In this document: in pieces, positions 35,793 through 45,849 of the stretch
Layout: each line of letters starts with the position of its first letter
Position numbering within the stretch: the stretch's first letter is position 1
NCBI RefSeq assembly: GCF_003855255.1
Contig: NZ_CP034072.1
Span: forward strand, 5,017,208-5,081,207
Source: Mycolicibacterium nivoides
GTDB taxonomy: Bacteria > Actinomycetota > Actinomycetes > Mycobacteriales > Mycobacteriaceae
DNA length: 64,000 bases
Reading direction: 5' to 3'
Position numbers and translations under genes: made by a program
Notes under the pieces: generated by a model
Told to the model about the DNA's origin: nothing
The model's database searches: none
The model's input: the letters and a program-made list of their open reading frames with translations, nothing else

Positions 35793-37530
35793 GGGACCTG
35801 TTCTCCTGTGCAATGGAAGGTGTGCTGTCGGTTGTGGTCAGAAATGCTGCGAACGGCGGGATTTCGTCGGCTGAACATTCGATGCTGAGCACCGACGGAC
35901 CGTCGGTGTCCAGTGCCATGCCAAGCGCCCGGGGCAGTTGGCGGAGCTCGGTGACGTCGTATGCCGGCAGGCCCGGGAACATCGCCGCCAGACCGGCACC
36001 CAGCCGGCTCGGGCCGAACCTGTTGTAGGAGTAGCGATCGTCGTAGAACAGCTGTTCGCGGGTGACGCACATGGCGTGGGCGTGATTGTCGAACAGCACG
36101 AACGTGATCGGCAGCCGGTACTGCAGCGCGGTGTGAATCTCCATGCCGTGCATGAAGAATGAGCCGTCACCGGCGATCACGGCCGTACGCCGGTCGGTCA
36201 CGGCGCCGGTGGCAGAGGCCCGGTGAAACGTCATCCCGATGCCCGCGCCGAAGCTGTAGCCCATCCCGCCCATGCCCAGCGCCACCATGAAGCGGCCGTC
36301 ACGCCGGGCCGGCAGATAGTGGATGGCCGATGCCCCGACGTTGCCCGCGTCGACGACGATGTCGGTGCCGTCGGGCAGGGCCTCGTCGAGCACCGCCATC
36401 GCGTCGCGGTACCGGATACCCGGGCCGTCGTGGGACGGTGGCCTCAGTTCGGTACGCGGCACCAGATCCGGCACCCGCACCTGAACCGGCCGGCCGGGAC
36501 CTGAAAGCGCGCGGGCAAGCATCGTCAGCGACTGGCGCAGGTCATCGGAGTGGACATGCGTGCACGCCGGGAACGGCACCTGCGAGCCGATCGAGTACGT
36601 CGCCACCTGACCCAGCGCCTCGTCGAGACCGGCCCGGGCGGTCACCGTCATGCGGGTGCCGACCAGCAGGCACATCGCGCTCTGGGCGGCGGCAGCGGAC
36701 ACCCCGGGATGACCCATCACACCGGCTACCCCCAACGCGGAGGACGAGCCGAGCCCCGGGGTGCCTGCCACGTCTTTGGCGTCGGGCACCGTGGCCACCC
36801 TCGCACGCAGCGTGGCCCGCAGTCGTTCCAGTTCGGCGCGGGCGTCGTCACGTGCCACCTGTTCACCGGCGATGATCGTGATCGGGCCGTCGACGCCGCG
36901 CAGGGCCCGCTCGAGCGGTCCCAGATCGGAATGGCGCGGCTCCGTCCCGATGCTGCCCCCGGCGCGGCCATTGCCGCTGCCATCGGCCTTACCGTTCACC
37001 CTCAGCTCGGCCTGCTGAATGTTCTTGGGCAGCAACAACACCGCGGGCCCACCGGTGCGAGCGGCGGCCAGCGCCTCCGGAAGCGCGGTGAGGATGTCGG
37101 CGGGTGTCAACACCCTGCGGCAGTACACCGAGACCGCCGAGAACAATGCATGCCCGTCCAGGCTGCCGTTGTCCCCACTGGTGTCCTGGAACGCGCCGTG
37201 GCCGTCGAGCGTCGTCGGCGCCTGGCCGATCAGGGCCAGCACGGGAACCCGGCTGGCCAGCGATTCTGCCAGTCCGGGCACGGTGTTGAGGCAACCACCA
37301 CCCGATGTTGCCGCCACCACGCCGATTCCGGCGCCGCTGCGGCTGTACCCGTCCGCCATTGTGGCAGCGGAGAATTCGTGTTTCGCCAGCACCGCGGTGA
37401 TGTCGTCACGAAAGTACGCCGCGTCATAGAGGTCCTCGATGTTGGCACCGTCCACGCCGAAGATGTGCGAGACCCCATTCGCGGCCAGATAGCCGACGAT
37501 GTGGTCCACCACCCTGTGCGTCTCGACCAT
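35773..37530 (-). CDS. Thiamine-diphosphate-dependent enzyme (ALS/PDC-like)
   Basis: 585 aa, acetolactate-synthase/benzoylformate-decarboxylase superfamily. The PYR domain has the activating Glu in VLAKHEFSAATMADGYSRS; the central domain follows about 185-330; the PP domain has the ThDP/Mg motif GDGSFF followed by ~25 residues and DNHAHAM. It probably makes or cleaves a C-C bond next to a carbonyl. First gene of the operon ThDP enzyme - SRPBCC - KAS III - aminotransferase. Which of decarboxylase or ligase activity applies cannot be told. Confidence 0.87.
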   Translation of the reverse strand: MVETHRVVDHIVGYLAANGVSHIFGVDGANIEDLYDAAYFRDDITAVLAKHEFSAATMADGYSRSGAGIGVVAATSGGGCLNTVPGLAESLASRVPVLALIGQAPTTLDGHGAFQDTSGDNGSLDGHALFSAVSVYCRRVLTPADILTALPEALAAARTGGPAVLLLPKNIQQAELRVNGKADGSGNGRAGGSIGTEPRHSDLGPLERALRGVDGPITIIAGEQVARDDARAELERLRATLRARVATVPDAKDVAGTPGLGSSSALGVAGVMGHPGVSAAAAQSAMCLLVGTRMTVTARAGLDEALGQVATYSIGSQVPFPACTHVHSDDLRQSLTMLARALSGPGRPVQVRVPDLVPRTELRPPSHDGPGIRYRDAMAVLDEALPDGTDIVVDAGNVGASAIHYLPARRDGRFMVALGMGGMGYSFGAGIGMTFHRASATGAVTDRRTAVIAGDGSFFMHGMEIHTALQYRLPITFVLFDNHAHAMCVTREQLFYDDRYSYNRFGPSRLGAGLAAMFPGLPAYDVTELRQLPRALGMALDTDGPSVLSIECSADEIPPFAAFLTTTDSTPSIAQENRSHVTARA

Positions 37531-37656
37531 GTGTCACCTACTTCCGTGCTCTGCCAATGACACGACCCGTGGGCGGCGTAGGTTCACCGGATAACGGATT
37601 TGTGCAAACTCCCCGCGATATCGCAGGACATCCCAAGGTCGTAGCCATGCCAAAAA

Positions 37657-37702
37657 GTCACGCCGAGGTGACCCTCGGGTCCGAGGGTCACTCCAGCGTG
37701 AC
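37657..37702 (-). terminator. Nested hairpin downstream of rslA
   Basis: Inner stem GTGACCCTCGG (37668-37678) pairs with CCGAGGGTCAC (37681-37691) across two bases, and an outer stem GTCACGC (37657-37663) pairs with GCGTGAC (37696-37702). It lies 36 bases past the rslA stop, in a 208-base gap before the ThDP-enzyme gene. Likely terminator of the sigL-rslA transcript; no U-tract. Confidence 0.55.
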
Positions 37703-37738
37703 GACGCCGCGCCTGATCGGTCGGCAGAGCCGGATGGC

Positions 37739-38473
37739 TCAGAGCTGCTTTTCCAGCAGAACCTTGCCGTCGGGGGACGTAACCAGTTGCACCGCAGCGA
37801 TATCCGCCTTCGGCATCTGGGTATTGCCACTGGGCAGCGCGGTGGCGCCGGACAGCCCGAGCCACGTCGCGATCTCGTTGCGGCTGCCGTCCCGGCCGAT
37901 CACCACCATGCCCAGGTTCTGCGGGGGCGCATCCTGCTTGCCCCAGCTCCCGTAACTGCAGGCCATGTCGATCCGGGTGCCCCAGGAGTAACTGGTCATC
38001 GCGATGCTGGCATTGATGGGCGTTTCGGAGACCTTGCTCATCGCCAGCATCTCCGAGGTCTGTTGTTCGGTGCCGCTGTGCAGGCCGAAAACTTCCGGCC
38101 GGACACCGACCACCACACCGATCGCCAGCAGTGCCGCGGCCACGCCCACCGCCGCCGTAGTCACCCACCGCGAACGGCGCCGTCCCCAGCTGACCTTGGC
38201 CAGCACGGACTGCAGCACCTCGGGGGGCAGCGGCGGATCGGGCTGTTCGGATTCGAGGGCAAGCACGTCGTCGAGGTCGAGCATGGCCAGCAGCGCGGGC
38301 ATTCCGGTCAACTCGGCCACCGCGGAACGGCACCGCTCGCAGCCCTCCAGATGAGCCTCGTACTCGCGTCGCTCGCTGCTTTCCAGCGATCCCAGCACGT
38401 AGGCCGCATCCCAGGTCCGGTAACGATCGAATTCGACCGGATCAGGAATGTGGGGTACACCGAACTGTGTCAT
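37739..38473 (-). CDS. rslA: Zinc anti-sigma factor RslA
   Basis: 244-aa anti-sigma factor for SigL. The cytoplasmic N-terminus holds the ZAS motif H-x3-C-x2-C (HLEGCERC); one transmembrane helix follows (about residues 103-122, WVTTAAVGVAAALLAIGVVV); the outer domain ends in the RskA-like fold (SWGTRIDMACSYGSW, TWLGLSG). It holds SigL at the membrane; in M. tuberculosis RslA releases SigL under oxidising conditions. Its start overlaps the sigL stop (ATGA). Confidence 0.93.
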   Translation of the reverse strand: MTQFGVPHIPDPVEFDRYRTWDAAYVLGSLESSERREYEAHLEGCERCRSAVAELTGMPALLAMLDLDDVLALESEQPDPPLPPEVLQSVLAKVSWGRRRSRWVTTAAVGVAAALLAIGVVVGVRPEVFGLHSGTEQQTSEMLAMSKVSETPINASIAMTSYSWGTRIDMACSYGSWGKQDAPPQNLGMVVIGRDGSRNEIATWLGLSGATALPSGNTQMPKADIAAVQLVTSPDGKVLLEKQL

Positions 38474-38997
38474 CGTGTCACCCCCATCTCTTGCAGGTTC
38501 AGTCGTAACGCACGTACCGCGTAGTGCAGCCGTGATTTCACGGTGCCCTCAGGTATCTGCAGGTCGTCGGCAATCTGCCCAGTGGTCCAGCCCTGGTAGT
38601 ACGCCCGGCGGACCACGGCCCGGTGTTCGTCGGAAAGTTGGCTCAGCGCCGTGCTCAGCAAGATTCGATCCAACGCGTTGTCCACTTGGTCGGGAGTTGC
38701 AACAGTCCCGGCATGGTCTGCCACCTGTTCCGGGTCGGGTACACCGGTTTCGTTTCGGAACCGGGCACTCCGACGTTCATCGATGATCATATTGCGGGCC
38801 ACGGTGAACAACCAGGCGCGTGCTGATCGATCGGTGTCGGCTGTGACGTCAGGGTGACGCCATGCACGCAGCAGTGTCTCCTGCACCACGTCCTCGGCGC
38901 GGGCACGGTCGCCCGTGAGCCGAAGCGCGTAGCGCCAAAGCGCGGCAGCATGCTCGTCGTAGAGCACCCGCATCATGGCGGCCTCCGGATCATCCAT
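38470..38997 (-). CDS. sigL: ECF sigma factor SigL
   Basis: 175-aa extracytoplasmic-function sigma factor. Region 2: LYDEHAAALWRYALRLTGDRARAEDVVQETLLRAW; region 4: LSDEHRAVVRRAYYQGWTTGQIADDL with EGTVKSRLHYAVRAL. Gene order secY-adk-mapA-sigL-rslA is that of M. tuberculosis. A sequence matching the SigL consensus lies upstream (39015-39042), implying autoregulation. In M. tuberculosis SigL controls cell-envelope and oxidoreductase genes. Confidence 0.95.
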   Translation of the reverse strand: MDDPEAAMMRVLYDEHAAALWRYALRLTGDRARAEDVVQETLLRAWRHPDVTADTDRSARAWLFTVARNMIIDERRSARFRNETGVPDPEQVADHAGTVATPDQVDNALDRILLSTALSQLSDEHRAVVRRAYYQGWTTGQIADDLQIPEGTVKSRLHYAVRALRLNLQEMGVTR

Positions 38998-39014
38998 TCC
39001 CTACCTCCGTCTGT

Positions 39015-39042
39015 GATACGACGTTGGTGGCGATCCGGTTCA
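39015..39042 (-). promoter_or_regulatory. SigL-type promoter upstream of sigL
   Basis: On the minus strand TGAACC (39042-39037), 16 bases, CGTATC (39020-39015) matches the remembered SigL consensus TGAACC-N16-18-CGT. The -10 box ends 18 bases before the sigL ATG. It lies in the 114-base gap after mapA and would drive autoregulated sigL-rslA transcription. Confidence 0.65.
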
Positions 39043-39111
39043 ATTACTACCTTTGCGCGCGGCTGTACACCAGCGCGGGCGCGCGGTTGGGGTAGTGATT
39101 GCTGGCGTTAA

Positions 39112-39909
39112 TTACTGGGTGAGGATTCGCGGGCCGTCTTCGGTGACGGCGACGGTGTGCTCCCAGTGCGCCGCGCGGGTCCCGTCGACGGTGACGACGG
39201 TCCAGTCGTCATCGAGGATCTTCGTCTCGGTGGTACCCAGGGTGAGCATGGGTTCGATGGCGAGTACCGAGCCGGGCTCCAGGTACGGGCCGCGCCCCGG
39301 TGATCCCTCGTTGGGCAGGAACGGGTCCATGTGCATCTGCCGGCCGATGCCGTGGCCGCCGTAGCCGTCGACGATGCCGTACTTGCGGTCGTGACGCGCC
39401 TCGGCGGCGTGGGTCTCGACCTCGATCGCGTGCGAGACGTCGGTGAGCCGATTTCCCGGCAGCATCGCGGCGATGCCGGCCTCCATGGCCGATTTCGTTG
39501 CCGCAGAAAGAGCTTCGTCGGCCGCGATGAGCGCACCGATCCCGAAGGTGACCGCAGAGTCGCCGTGCCAGCCGTCGACGATCGCGCCGCAGTCGATGGA
39601 CACCAGGTCTCCGGCGGCCAGTTTCTCGCCGGCCGACGGAATGCCATGCACCACACGGTCATTGACGGATGCGCAGATGCTGGCCGGGAACCCGTGGTAG
39701 CCCAGGAACGACGGGGTGCCACCACCGTCACGGATGACGGACTCGGCGATCTGATCCAGCTCGAGTGTGGACATGCCCGGGGCGGCGGCGGCGCGCACCG
39801 CGCGCAGCGCCGAGGCGACCAGCGCCCCGGCCACAGCCATCGCGTCCAACTCTCCGGCGCTGCGCTGCGCAACGACCTTGCGCTTGCGCAACCCCGGCAA
39901 TCTGATCAC
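39112..39909 (-). CDS. mapA: Methionine aminopeptidase (type I)
   Basis: 265 aa; removes initiator methionine. All five metal ligands are visible: Asp in SIDCG, Asp in GDSAVTF, His in [11 protein letters not shown], Glu in LAIEPML and Glu in HWEHTVAV. The substrate His is in [14 protein letters not shown]. No long N-terminal SH3-binding extension as in the second mycobacterial MetAP. The start overlaps the adk stop by four bases. Confidence 0.96.
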   Translation of the reverse strand: MIRLPGLRKRKVVAQRSAGELDAMAVAGALVASALRAVRAAAAPGMSTLELDQIAESVIRDGGGTPSFLGYHGFPASICASVNDRVVHGIPSAGEKLAAGDLVSIDCGAIVDGWHGDSAVTFGIGALIAADEALSAATKSAMEAGIAAMLPGNRLTDVSHAIEVETHAAEARHDRKYGIVDGYGGHGIGRQMHMDPFLPNEGSPGRGPYLEPGSVLAIEPMLTLGTTETKILDDDWTVVTVDGTRAAHWEHTVAVTEDGPRILTQ

Positions 39910-40451
39910 TTACCCAGTGCCTGCAACGCGCGGGCGAACACCTCGTCGAGGGCGCCCACCGCATCCACGGTCTTCAGGTCGTCGCGGTAGTACTCCAGCA
40001 GCGGCTCGGTCTCGTCGCGGTAGACCTTCATGCGGTTGCGGATGACCTCGTCGGTGTCGTCGGCGCGGCCACGGCCCTTCAGGCGGGTCAGCAGCTCGTC
40101 CTCGGACACCTGGAACTCGACCACCGCGTCGAGCTTGGTGTTGCGGGCGGCAAGCATGTCCTTGAGGGCACCGGCCTGCTCGACCGAGCGGGGGTAGCCG
40201 TCCAGGATGAACCCGTCGGCGGCGTCGGCCTGATCGATGCGGTCCTCCACCAGACGGTTCGTCAGCTCGGCGGGCACCAGGTCACCGGCGTCCAGGTAGC
40301 GCTTGGCCTCCAGGCCGAGCGGGGTGCCGTCACCGATGTTCTTGCGGAACAGGTCCCCGGTGGAGATTTGCGGGATGCCGAGCTTCTCGGACAGCTTTTC
40401 CGCCTGCGTGCCTTTGCCCGCGCCGGGCGGTCCGAGTAGAACGACTCTCAC
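39906..40451 (-). CDS. adk: Adenylate kinase
   Basis: 181-aa short-form Adk: P-loop [45 protein letters not shown] and [16 protein letters not shown]. The zinc/LID insertion of long forms is absent, as in other mycobacteria. The GTG start overlaps the secY stop (GTGA); the frame is open upstream through secY but unrelated. Confidence 0.97.
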   Translation of the reverse strand: MRVVLLGPPGAGKGTQAEKLSEKLGIPQISTGDLFRKNIGDGTPLGLEAKRYLDAGDLVPAELTNRLVEDRIDQADAADGFILDGYPRSVEQAGALKDMLAARNTKLDAVVEFQVSEDELLTRLKGRGRADDTDEVIRNRMKVYRDETEPLLEYYRDDLKTVDAVGALDEVFARALQALGK

Positions 40452-41773
40452 TTCAGGAACCCTTCGTAGTTGCGTTGCATGAGCTGGCTCTCGATCTGTT
40501 TGACGGTATCCAAACCGACACCGATCATGATGAGAACCGCGGTTCCGCCGAACGGCAGATTCTGTACCGAGCCGGTGTTCCCGATCTGCAGGAACACGTT
40601 GGGCAGAACGGCGATCACACCGAGGTAGATCGAGCCGGGCAGGGTGATCCGGCTGAGCACGTACCGCAGGTAGTCCGCGGTCGGCTTGCCGGGCCGGATG
40701 CCCGGGATGAATCCGCCGAACTTCTTCATCTCGTCGGCACGCTCGTCCGGGTTGAACGTGATCGACACGTAGAAGTACGTGAAGAAGATGATCAGGCCGA
40801 AGTAGATCGCGATATAGACCGGATCCGCCGGATTCGTCAGATAGTCGGCGACGAACTTGTCCCACCAACCCGTGCCCGGGTTCGAGCTGCCGCTCTGGAT
40901 CAGCTGGGTGATCAGGTGCGGGATGTAGATCAGCGACGACGCGAAGATCACCGGGATGACGCCGGCCTGGTTGACCTTGAGCGGCAGGTAGGTGGAGGTG
41001 CCGCCGTACATCTTGCGGCCCACCATGCGCTTGGCGTACTGCACCGGGATGCGGCGCTGGCCCTGCTCGACGAACACCACGCCGACGATGATGAGCAGCG
41101 TCGCGGCGACCACCGCGGTGAACACCAGGCCGCCGCGGCTCTCCAGGATGGTCTGGCCTTCGGACGGGATGCGGGCCGCGATGCCGGCGAAGATCAGCAG
41201 GGACATGCCGTTGCCGATACCGCGTTCGGTGACGAGCTCACCCATCCACATCACCAGCGCTGCGCCCGCGGTCATCACCAGCACGATGGTGATGAGGCCG
41301 AAGATCGAGCTGTCCTGGATGATGTCGAGGCTGCAGCCCTGCAGCAGCCCGCCGTTGGCGGCCAGCGCCACGATGCTGGTGGCCTGCAGGATGGCCAGCG
41401 CGATCGACAGATAACGCGTGTACTGCGTCATCTTGGCCTGACCGGCCTGGCCTTCCTTCTGCAGTTGCTCGAAGCGTGGGATCACCACGACCAACAGCTG
41501 CACGATGATGCTGGCGGTGATGTAGGGCATGACGCCCACCGCGAAGATCGTCAGCTGCAGCAGTGCGCCGCCTGAGAACAAGTTGATCAATGAGTAGATC
41601 TGCGCCGAATCGCCGCCGCTGACCTGCTCGATGCACTTCTGGACGTTCGGGTAGTTAACCCCCGGAGACGGGATCGACGCGCCGGCCCGGTACAGGATCA
41701 CCAGGCCCAACGTGAACAGGATCTTGCGTCTGAGGTCGGCCGTCCGCAGTGATGAGATGAAAGCCGAAAGCAC
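40448..41773 (-). CDS. secY: Preprotein translocase subunit SecY
   Basis: 441-aa channel of the Sec translocon with ten transmembrane helices. Typical segments: [20 protein letters not shown], plug and TM2 region [22 protein letters not shown], and the cytoplasmic loop [33 protein letters not shown] motif. First gene of secY-adk-mapA-sigL-rslA. The 324-base divergent gap to the methyltransferase genes (41774-42097) contains no gene; a secY promoter must lie there, but no hexamer pair is convincing. Confidence 0.97.
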   Translation of the reverse strand: MLSAFISSLRTADLRRKILFTLGLVILYRAGASIPSPGVNYPNVQKCIEQVSGGDSAQIYSLINLFSGGALLQLTIFAVGVMPYITASIIVQLLVVVIPRFEQLQKEGQAGQAKMTQYTRYLSIALAILQATSIVALAANGGLLQGCSLDIIQDSSIFGLITIVLVMTAGAALVMWMGELVTERGIGNGMSLLIFAGIAARIPSEGQTILESRGGLVFTAVVAATLLIIVGVVFVEQGQRRIPVQYAKRMVGRKMYGGTSTYLPLKVNQAGVIPVIFASSLIYIPHLITQLIQSGSSNPGTGWWDKFVADYLTNPADPVYIAIYFGLIIFFTYFYVSITFNPDERADEMKKFGGFIPGIRPGKPTADYLRYVLSRITLPGSIYLGVIAVLPNVFLQIGNTGSVQNLPFGGTAVLIMIGVGLDTVKQIESQLMQRNYEGFLK

Positions 41774-42097
41774 TCTTCCTCCTGCGCAGCCGACTTCTCA
41801 GCGCGGCGTGCCAAATGGGGCTGGTGGAGCCAGCGTCAATGGTCAAGTCATGTCCGACCGCCCTGCAGGCGCGCAGCCTGCGGACTCAGCCGTCAAATCA
41901 GTCTACGAGAGTAACAGCTGCCCTGGAGAGCACCCCTGCGCGCACCCGGCATACACCGACGTCGACCCTCCCGATCCGTCCGAGGTACAGCCGCGCTGCG
42001 GAGCAGAGCTTCTCTTCAGAATCGGGGCGTACAGTCGGCGACAGCTCATTACATCACCTAACTAACACGTTGATTTCGACTGAACAAAGGGGAATTC

Positions 42098-43012
42098 ATG
42101 GCCCGGACTGCTGACGACTCGTGGGATCTCGCCTCCAGCGTCGGTGCCACGGCGACGATGGTCGCGGCAGCGCGCGCGATGGCCACGAACGCCGATGATC
42201 CGGTGATCGACGACCCCTTCGCCGCTCCCCTGGTTCGCGCCGTGGGGATGGATTTCTTCAGCAAGCTCGCCGACGAGGACTTCACCACCGAAGGTCTCGA
42301 CGAAGAGGCGGCGACCGGCCTGATCCGTTTCGCCAACGGCATGGCCGCCCGAACCCGCTTCTTCGACGACTTCTTCCTGAGCGCCTGCCGCGCCGGCATC
42401 CGGCAGGCGGTCATCCTGGCGGCCGGGTTGGACTCACGGGCCTACCGGCTGCCGTGGCCCGACGGCACCGTCGTCTACGAGGTCGATCAGCCCGAGGTGA
42501 TCGAGTTCAAGAGCGCCACCCTGGCCGCTCTGGGCGCGGTACCGACGACCGAGCGCCGGACGGTGGCCATCGACCTGCGCTTCGACTGGCCCGCCGCGCT
42601 GACCGAGGCGGGGTTCGACCCGTCGGCTCCGACGGCGTGGATCGCCGAGGGGTTGCTGGGTTACCTACCTGGGGATGCCCAGGACCGTTTGCTCGACCAG
42701 ATCACCGCGCTGAGCGCGCCGGGAAGCCGCTTCGGTGTCGAGGGCGTGCCCGCGACCGAGTCCAACGACGAGGAGACCATCCGGGCCCGGATGCAGGAGT
42801 TCACCGACCGCTGGCGGGCACACGGCCTCGATATGGACCTCAACGAGCTGATCTTTCTCGGCGACCGTGCCGACGTGACGACGTATCTGGAAGGCCACTC
42901 GTGGCAGACCACCGGCATCTCGTCGAACGATCTGCTGATCCGCACCGGCCTGCCGCCGGTCGAGGATGAGGCCCACGCGGCATCGGTGCTCTACATCGCC
43001 GCCGAGAAATAG
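42098..43012 (+). CDS. TIGR00027-type SAM methyltransferase (copy 1)
   Basis: 304-aa class I methyltransferase of the mycobacterial leucine-carboxyl-methyltransferase-like family. SAM-site segment [20 protein letters not shown], acidic [12 protein letters not shown], and [20 protein letters not shown] are typical. N-terminus [20 protein letters not shown] is the family signature. AAAGGGG Shine-Dalgarno. First of four tandem paralogues beside secY; relatives also lie near secY in M. tuberculosis. Some members O-methylate lipids or small molecules, but the substrate here is unknown. Confidence 0.9.
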   Translation: MARTADDSWDLASSVGATATMVAAARAMATNADDPVIDDPFAAPLVRAVGMDFFSKLADEDFTTEGLDEEAATGLIRFANGMAARTRFFDDFFLSACRAGIRQAVILAAGLDSRAYRLPWPDGTVVYEVDQPEVIEFKSATLAALGAVPTTERRTVAIDLRFDWPAALTEAGFDPSAPTAWIAEGLLGYLPGDAQDRLLDQITALSAPGSRFGVEGVPATESNDEETIRARMQEFTDRWRAHGLDMDLNELIFLGDRADVTTYLEGHSWQTTGISSNDLLIRTGLPPVEDEAHAASVLYIAAEK

Positions 43013-43058
43013 CAGCCGAGCTGTAACGCCGATAAGTCGAGAAGTCAGGAGAACCCGA

Positions 43059-43976
43059 ATGACCCGGTCCGACACCGACACCTGGGATCTGGCCTCCAGC
43101 GTGGGTGCCACGGCGACGATGGTCGCCGCGGCCCGCGCCATCGCCAGCGCCGAACCCGATCCGCTGATCAACGACCCGTACGCCGCGGACCTGGTGCGCG
43201 CCGTGGGGGTGGAGTTCTTCACCAAGCTCGCCGACGGCGAGGTCGACCTCGACGGTCAGCTGGCCGAGGGCGCCGCGCTGATGACCGGAATCATGGCGGT
43301 GCGGACGAAGTTCTTCGACGACTTCTTCACCGCGGCAGGCGACGCCGGTATCCGGCAGGCGGTGATCCTGGCCTCCGGTCTGGACTCCCGCGCCTACCGG
43401 CTGCCCTGGCCCGACGGCACCGTGGTCTACGAGATCGACCAGCCCGCGGTGATCGGAGCCAAGACGGCCACCATGACCCAGATCGGGGCCACGCCCACGG
43501 CCGAGCGTCGCACCGTGGCCATCGATCTGCGCGAGGACTGGCCGGCGGCGCTGCGCGGGGCCGGATTCGATCCGACGGCACCGAGCGCATGGAGCGCCGA
43601 GGGCCTGCTGGCCTACCTTCCGCCCGAGGCCCAGGACCGGCTGTTCGACAACATCACCGCACTCAGCGCCCCGGGCAGCCGGCTGGCCACCGAGTACCAC
43701 CTCCCCGGCATGGCGGCGAGCATCCGCGAGCGCGGTCAGGTCCTCAGCGAGCAGTGGCGCCAGCACGGCCTCGATCTCGATCTGGCCAACCTCTGGTACG
43801 ACGGCGAGCGCAACTCGGTGGTCGAGTACCTCACCGACCGGGGATGGTCGGTGACCGCACGACGGCGGCCCGAGCTGTTCGCCGACTACGGCCGCGAGTT
43901 CCCCGCCGGCGAAGCCGCCGAGCCGCAACGCAATTCACAGGCCGTCATCGCAATACGAGACGCCGGACAAGATTAG
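43059..43976 (+). CDS. TIGR00027-type SAM methyltransferase (copy 2)
   Basis: 305 aa. Shares [49 protein letters not shown] and [22 protein letters not shown] with its neighbours. A variable C-terminal half ([17 protein letters not shown]) probably determines substrate. AGGAGA Shine-Dalgarno at ATG 43059; the frame is open upstream inside copy 1 but unrelated. Confidence 0.9.
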   Translation: MTRSDTDTWDLASSVGATATMVAAARAIASAEPDPLINDPYAADLVRAVGVEFFTKLADGEVDLDGQLAEGAALMTGIMAVRTKFFDDFFTAAGDAGIRQAVILASGLDSRAYRLPWPDGTVVYEIDQPAVIGAKTATMTQIGATPTAERRTVAIDLREDWPAALRGAGFDPTAPSAWSAEGLLAYLPPEAQDRLFDNITALSAPGSRLATEYHLPGMAASIRERGQVLSEQWRQHGLDLDLANLWYDGERNSVVEYLTDRGWSVTARRRPELFADYGREFPAGEAAEPQRNSQAVIAIRDAGQD

Positions 43977-43984
43977 GAACACCA

Positions 43985-44890
43985 ATGGCACGCACCGACG
44001 GAGACAACTGGGATCTGGCTACGAGTGTCGGGGCGACCGCGACCGGTGTCGCGGCCTCCCGCGCGCTGGCCACCAAGCAACCCGACCCGCTCATCAATGA
44101 CCCGTTCGCCGACGCGCTGGTGCGCGCGGTGGGTCTCGAACACAGCATCCGGCTCGCCGACGGCGAGGTGTGCGTCGAGGGCGACCTGATGCTCGACAGG
44201 CAGCGGATGTGCGAACAGATCGCCGTCCGCACCCGGTTTTTCGACGACTTCTTTCTCGCGGCCGCGGACGCCGGGATCCGCCAGGCGGTGATCCTGGCGT
44301 CCGGCCTGGACACCCGCGCCTACCGGCTGGCCTGGCCTGACGGCAGCGTGGTGTTCGAGGTGGACCAGCCGGCGGTGCTGGAGTTCAAGACCCGCACGCT
44401 GACCGACCTCGGGGCGGCGCCGGCCGCCGAGCTGCACACCGTGCCGGTCGATCTGCGCGACGACTGGCCGGCAGCCCTGCGTGACAACGGTTTCGATCCG
44501 CAGCTCCCGACGGCCTGGATTGCCGAAGGTCTGCTGATCTACCTGCCGCCGGAAGCCCAGGACCGGCTGTTCGACAACATCACCGCGCTCAGCGCACCGG
44601 GCAGCCGGCTGGCCACCGAACACATGGACGCCGCCTTGCTCACGGAGAAGTGGTCCGAGCGGGTCAGCGAATGGTCCAAGAAGGTCGGGTCCGATGTGGA
44701 TCTGATGGACCTGTTCTACTCGGGTGAGCGGACATCGGCCCGCGATCACCTCACCGCCTCGGGCTGGGACGCCACTGTGCAACCCACCCGGGCGGCCTAC
44801 GAGTCGCACGGTTTCCCCTATCCCGAGGAGCTCGACGATCTCGCGGGCGATTCTGGTTACCTGTCAGCGACACTGAAGACACCGAACTAG
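43985..44890 (+). CDS. TIGR00027-type SAM methyltransferase (copy 3)
   Basis: 301 aa, only eight bases after copy 2. [52 protein letters not shown] and [19 protein letters not shown] are conserved. The C-terminal lid (SEWSKKVGSDVDLMDLFYSG) differs from the other copies. No obvious Shine-Dalgarno, suggesting coupling to copy 2. Confidence 0.9.
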   Translation: MARTDGDNWDLATSVGATATGVAASRALATKQPDPLINDPFADALVRAVGLEHSIRLADGEVCVEGDLMLDRQRMCEQIAVRTRFFDDFFLAAADAGIRQAVILASGLDTRAYRLAWPDGSVVFEVDQPAVLEFKTRTLTDLGAAPAAELHTVPVDLRDDWPAALRDNGFDPQLPTAWIAEGLLIYLPPEAQDRLFDNITALSAPGSRLATEHMDAALLTEKWSERVSEWSKKVGSDVDLMDLFYSGERTSARDHLTASGWDATVQPTRAAYESHGFPYPEELDDLAGDSGYLSATLKTPN

Positions 44891-44908
44891 ACAACCGGGA
44901 GGCGCACG

Positions 44909-45829
44909 ATGGCACGCACCGATGGCGACAGCTGGGATCTGGCCTCCAGCGTCGGCGCAACGGCAACGTTGGTGGCGACCGGGCGGGCGATCGCCAGCCG
45001 GGATGTGCACGGGCTGATCGACGATCCGTTCGCCGCGCCGTTGGTCCGCGCGGTGGGCATCGAGGTGTTCACCAAGATGGTCGACGGTGAGCTGGACCTG
45101 GCTACTCTGACCGCCTTCGCACCCGACGCCGCCGACCGGGCCCGCGCCAACATCGACGAGATGGCCGTGCGCACACGGTTCTTCGACGACTTCTTCATCG
45201 CCGCAGGCAAGGCAGGCGTCCGGCAGGCGGTGATCCTGGCCTCCGGTCTGGACTCCCGCGCCTACCGGCTGCCCTGGCCCGAGGGCACCGTGGTCTACGA
45301 GATCGACCAGCCCGAGGTGATCGAGTTCAAGACCCGCACGCTCGCGGACCTGGGGGCGGCACCGACGGCCGAACGACGGACGGTACCGATCGACCTGCGT
45401 GAAGACTGGCCTGCCGCCCTGAAGGCAGCGGGATTCGATCCGGCCGCGCCGACCGCGTGGTGTGCCGAGGGTCTGCTGATCTACCTGCCGCCGGAGGCGC
45501 AGGACCGGCTGTTCGACAACATCGCCGCACTGAGCGCACCGGGCAGCGCGGTGGCCACCGAGTTCGTACCCGGGCTCAAGGATTTCGACCCGGAGAAGGC
45601 CCGCGCCGCCACCGCGGCGTTCAGCCAGATGGGGTTGAACATGGACATGCCTTCGCTGATCTACCACGGCGAAAGGCATTCGGCCGCTGACTATTTGAGC
45701 GCCAAGGGCTGGCAGATGACCGGCGTGGTCCGGTCGGAGCTGTTCGTCCGCCACGGCCTGCCGGTTCCCGACCGCGACGAGAACGACCCAATGGGCGAAA
45801 TCGTCTACATCAGCGGCACTCTGAGCTGA
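44909..45829 (+). CDS. TIGR00027-type SAM methyltransferase (copy 4)
   Basis: 306 aa. [60 protein letters not shown] and [20 protein letters not shown]. Start follows a GGGAGG Shine-Dalgarno. It closes a 3.7-kb array of four tandem paralogues and is convergent with the MFS transporter gene. Confidence 0.9.
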   Translation: MARTDGDSWDLASSVGATATLVATGRAIASRDVHGLIDDPFAAPLVRAVGIEVFTKMVDGELDLATLTAFAPDAADRARANIDEMAVRTRFFDDFFIAAGKAGVRQAVILASGLDSRAYRLPWPEGTVVYEIDQPEVIEFKTRTLADLGAAPTAERRTVPIDLREDWPAALKAAGFDPAAPTAWCAEGLLIYLPPEAQDRLFDNIAALSAPGSAVATEFVPGLKDFDPEKARAATAAFSQMGLNMDMPSLIYHGERHSAADYLSAKGWQMTGVVRSELFVRHGLPVPDRDENDPMGEIVYISGTLS

Positions 45830-45849
45830 GGACCGGTCAGGACGCCCGG

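Noticed and set aside
40452-40868. Long upstream extension of the adk frame
   Set aside because: It runs inside secY in another frame; Adk similarity begins at GTG 40451, which overlaps the secY stop.
41774-42097. Small plus-strand open frames in the secY-methyltransferase gap
   Set aside because: No Shine-Dalgarno, no protein-like composition and no recognisable domain; treated as a regulatory gap.
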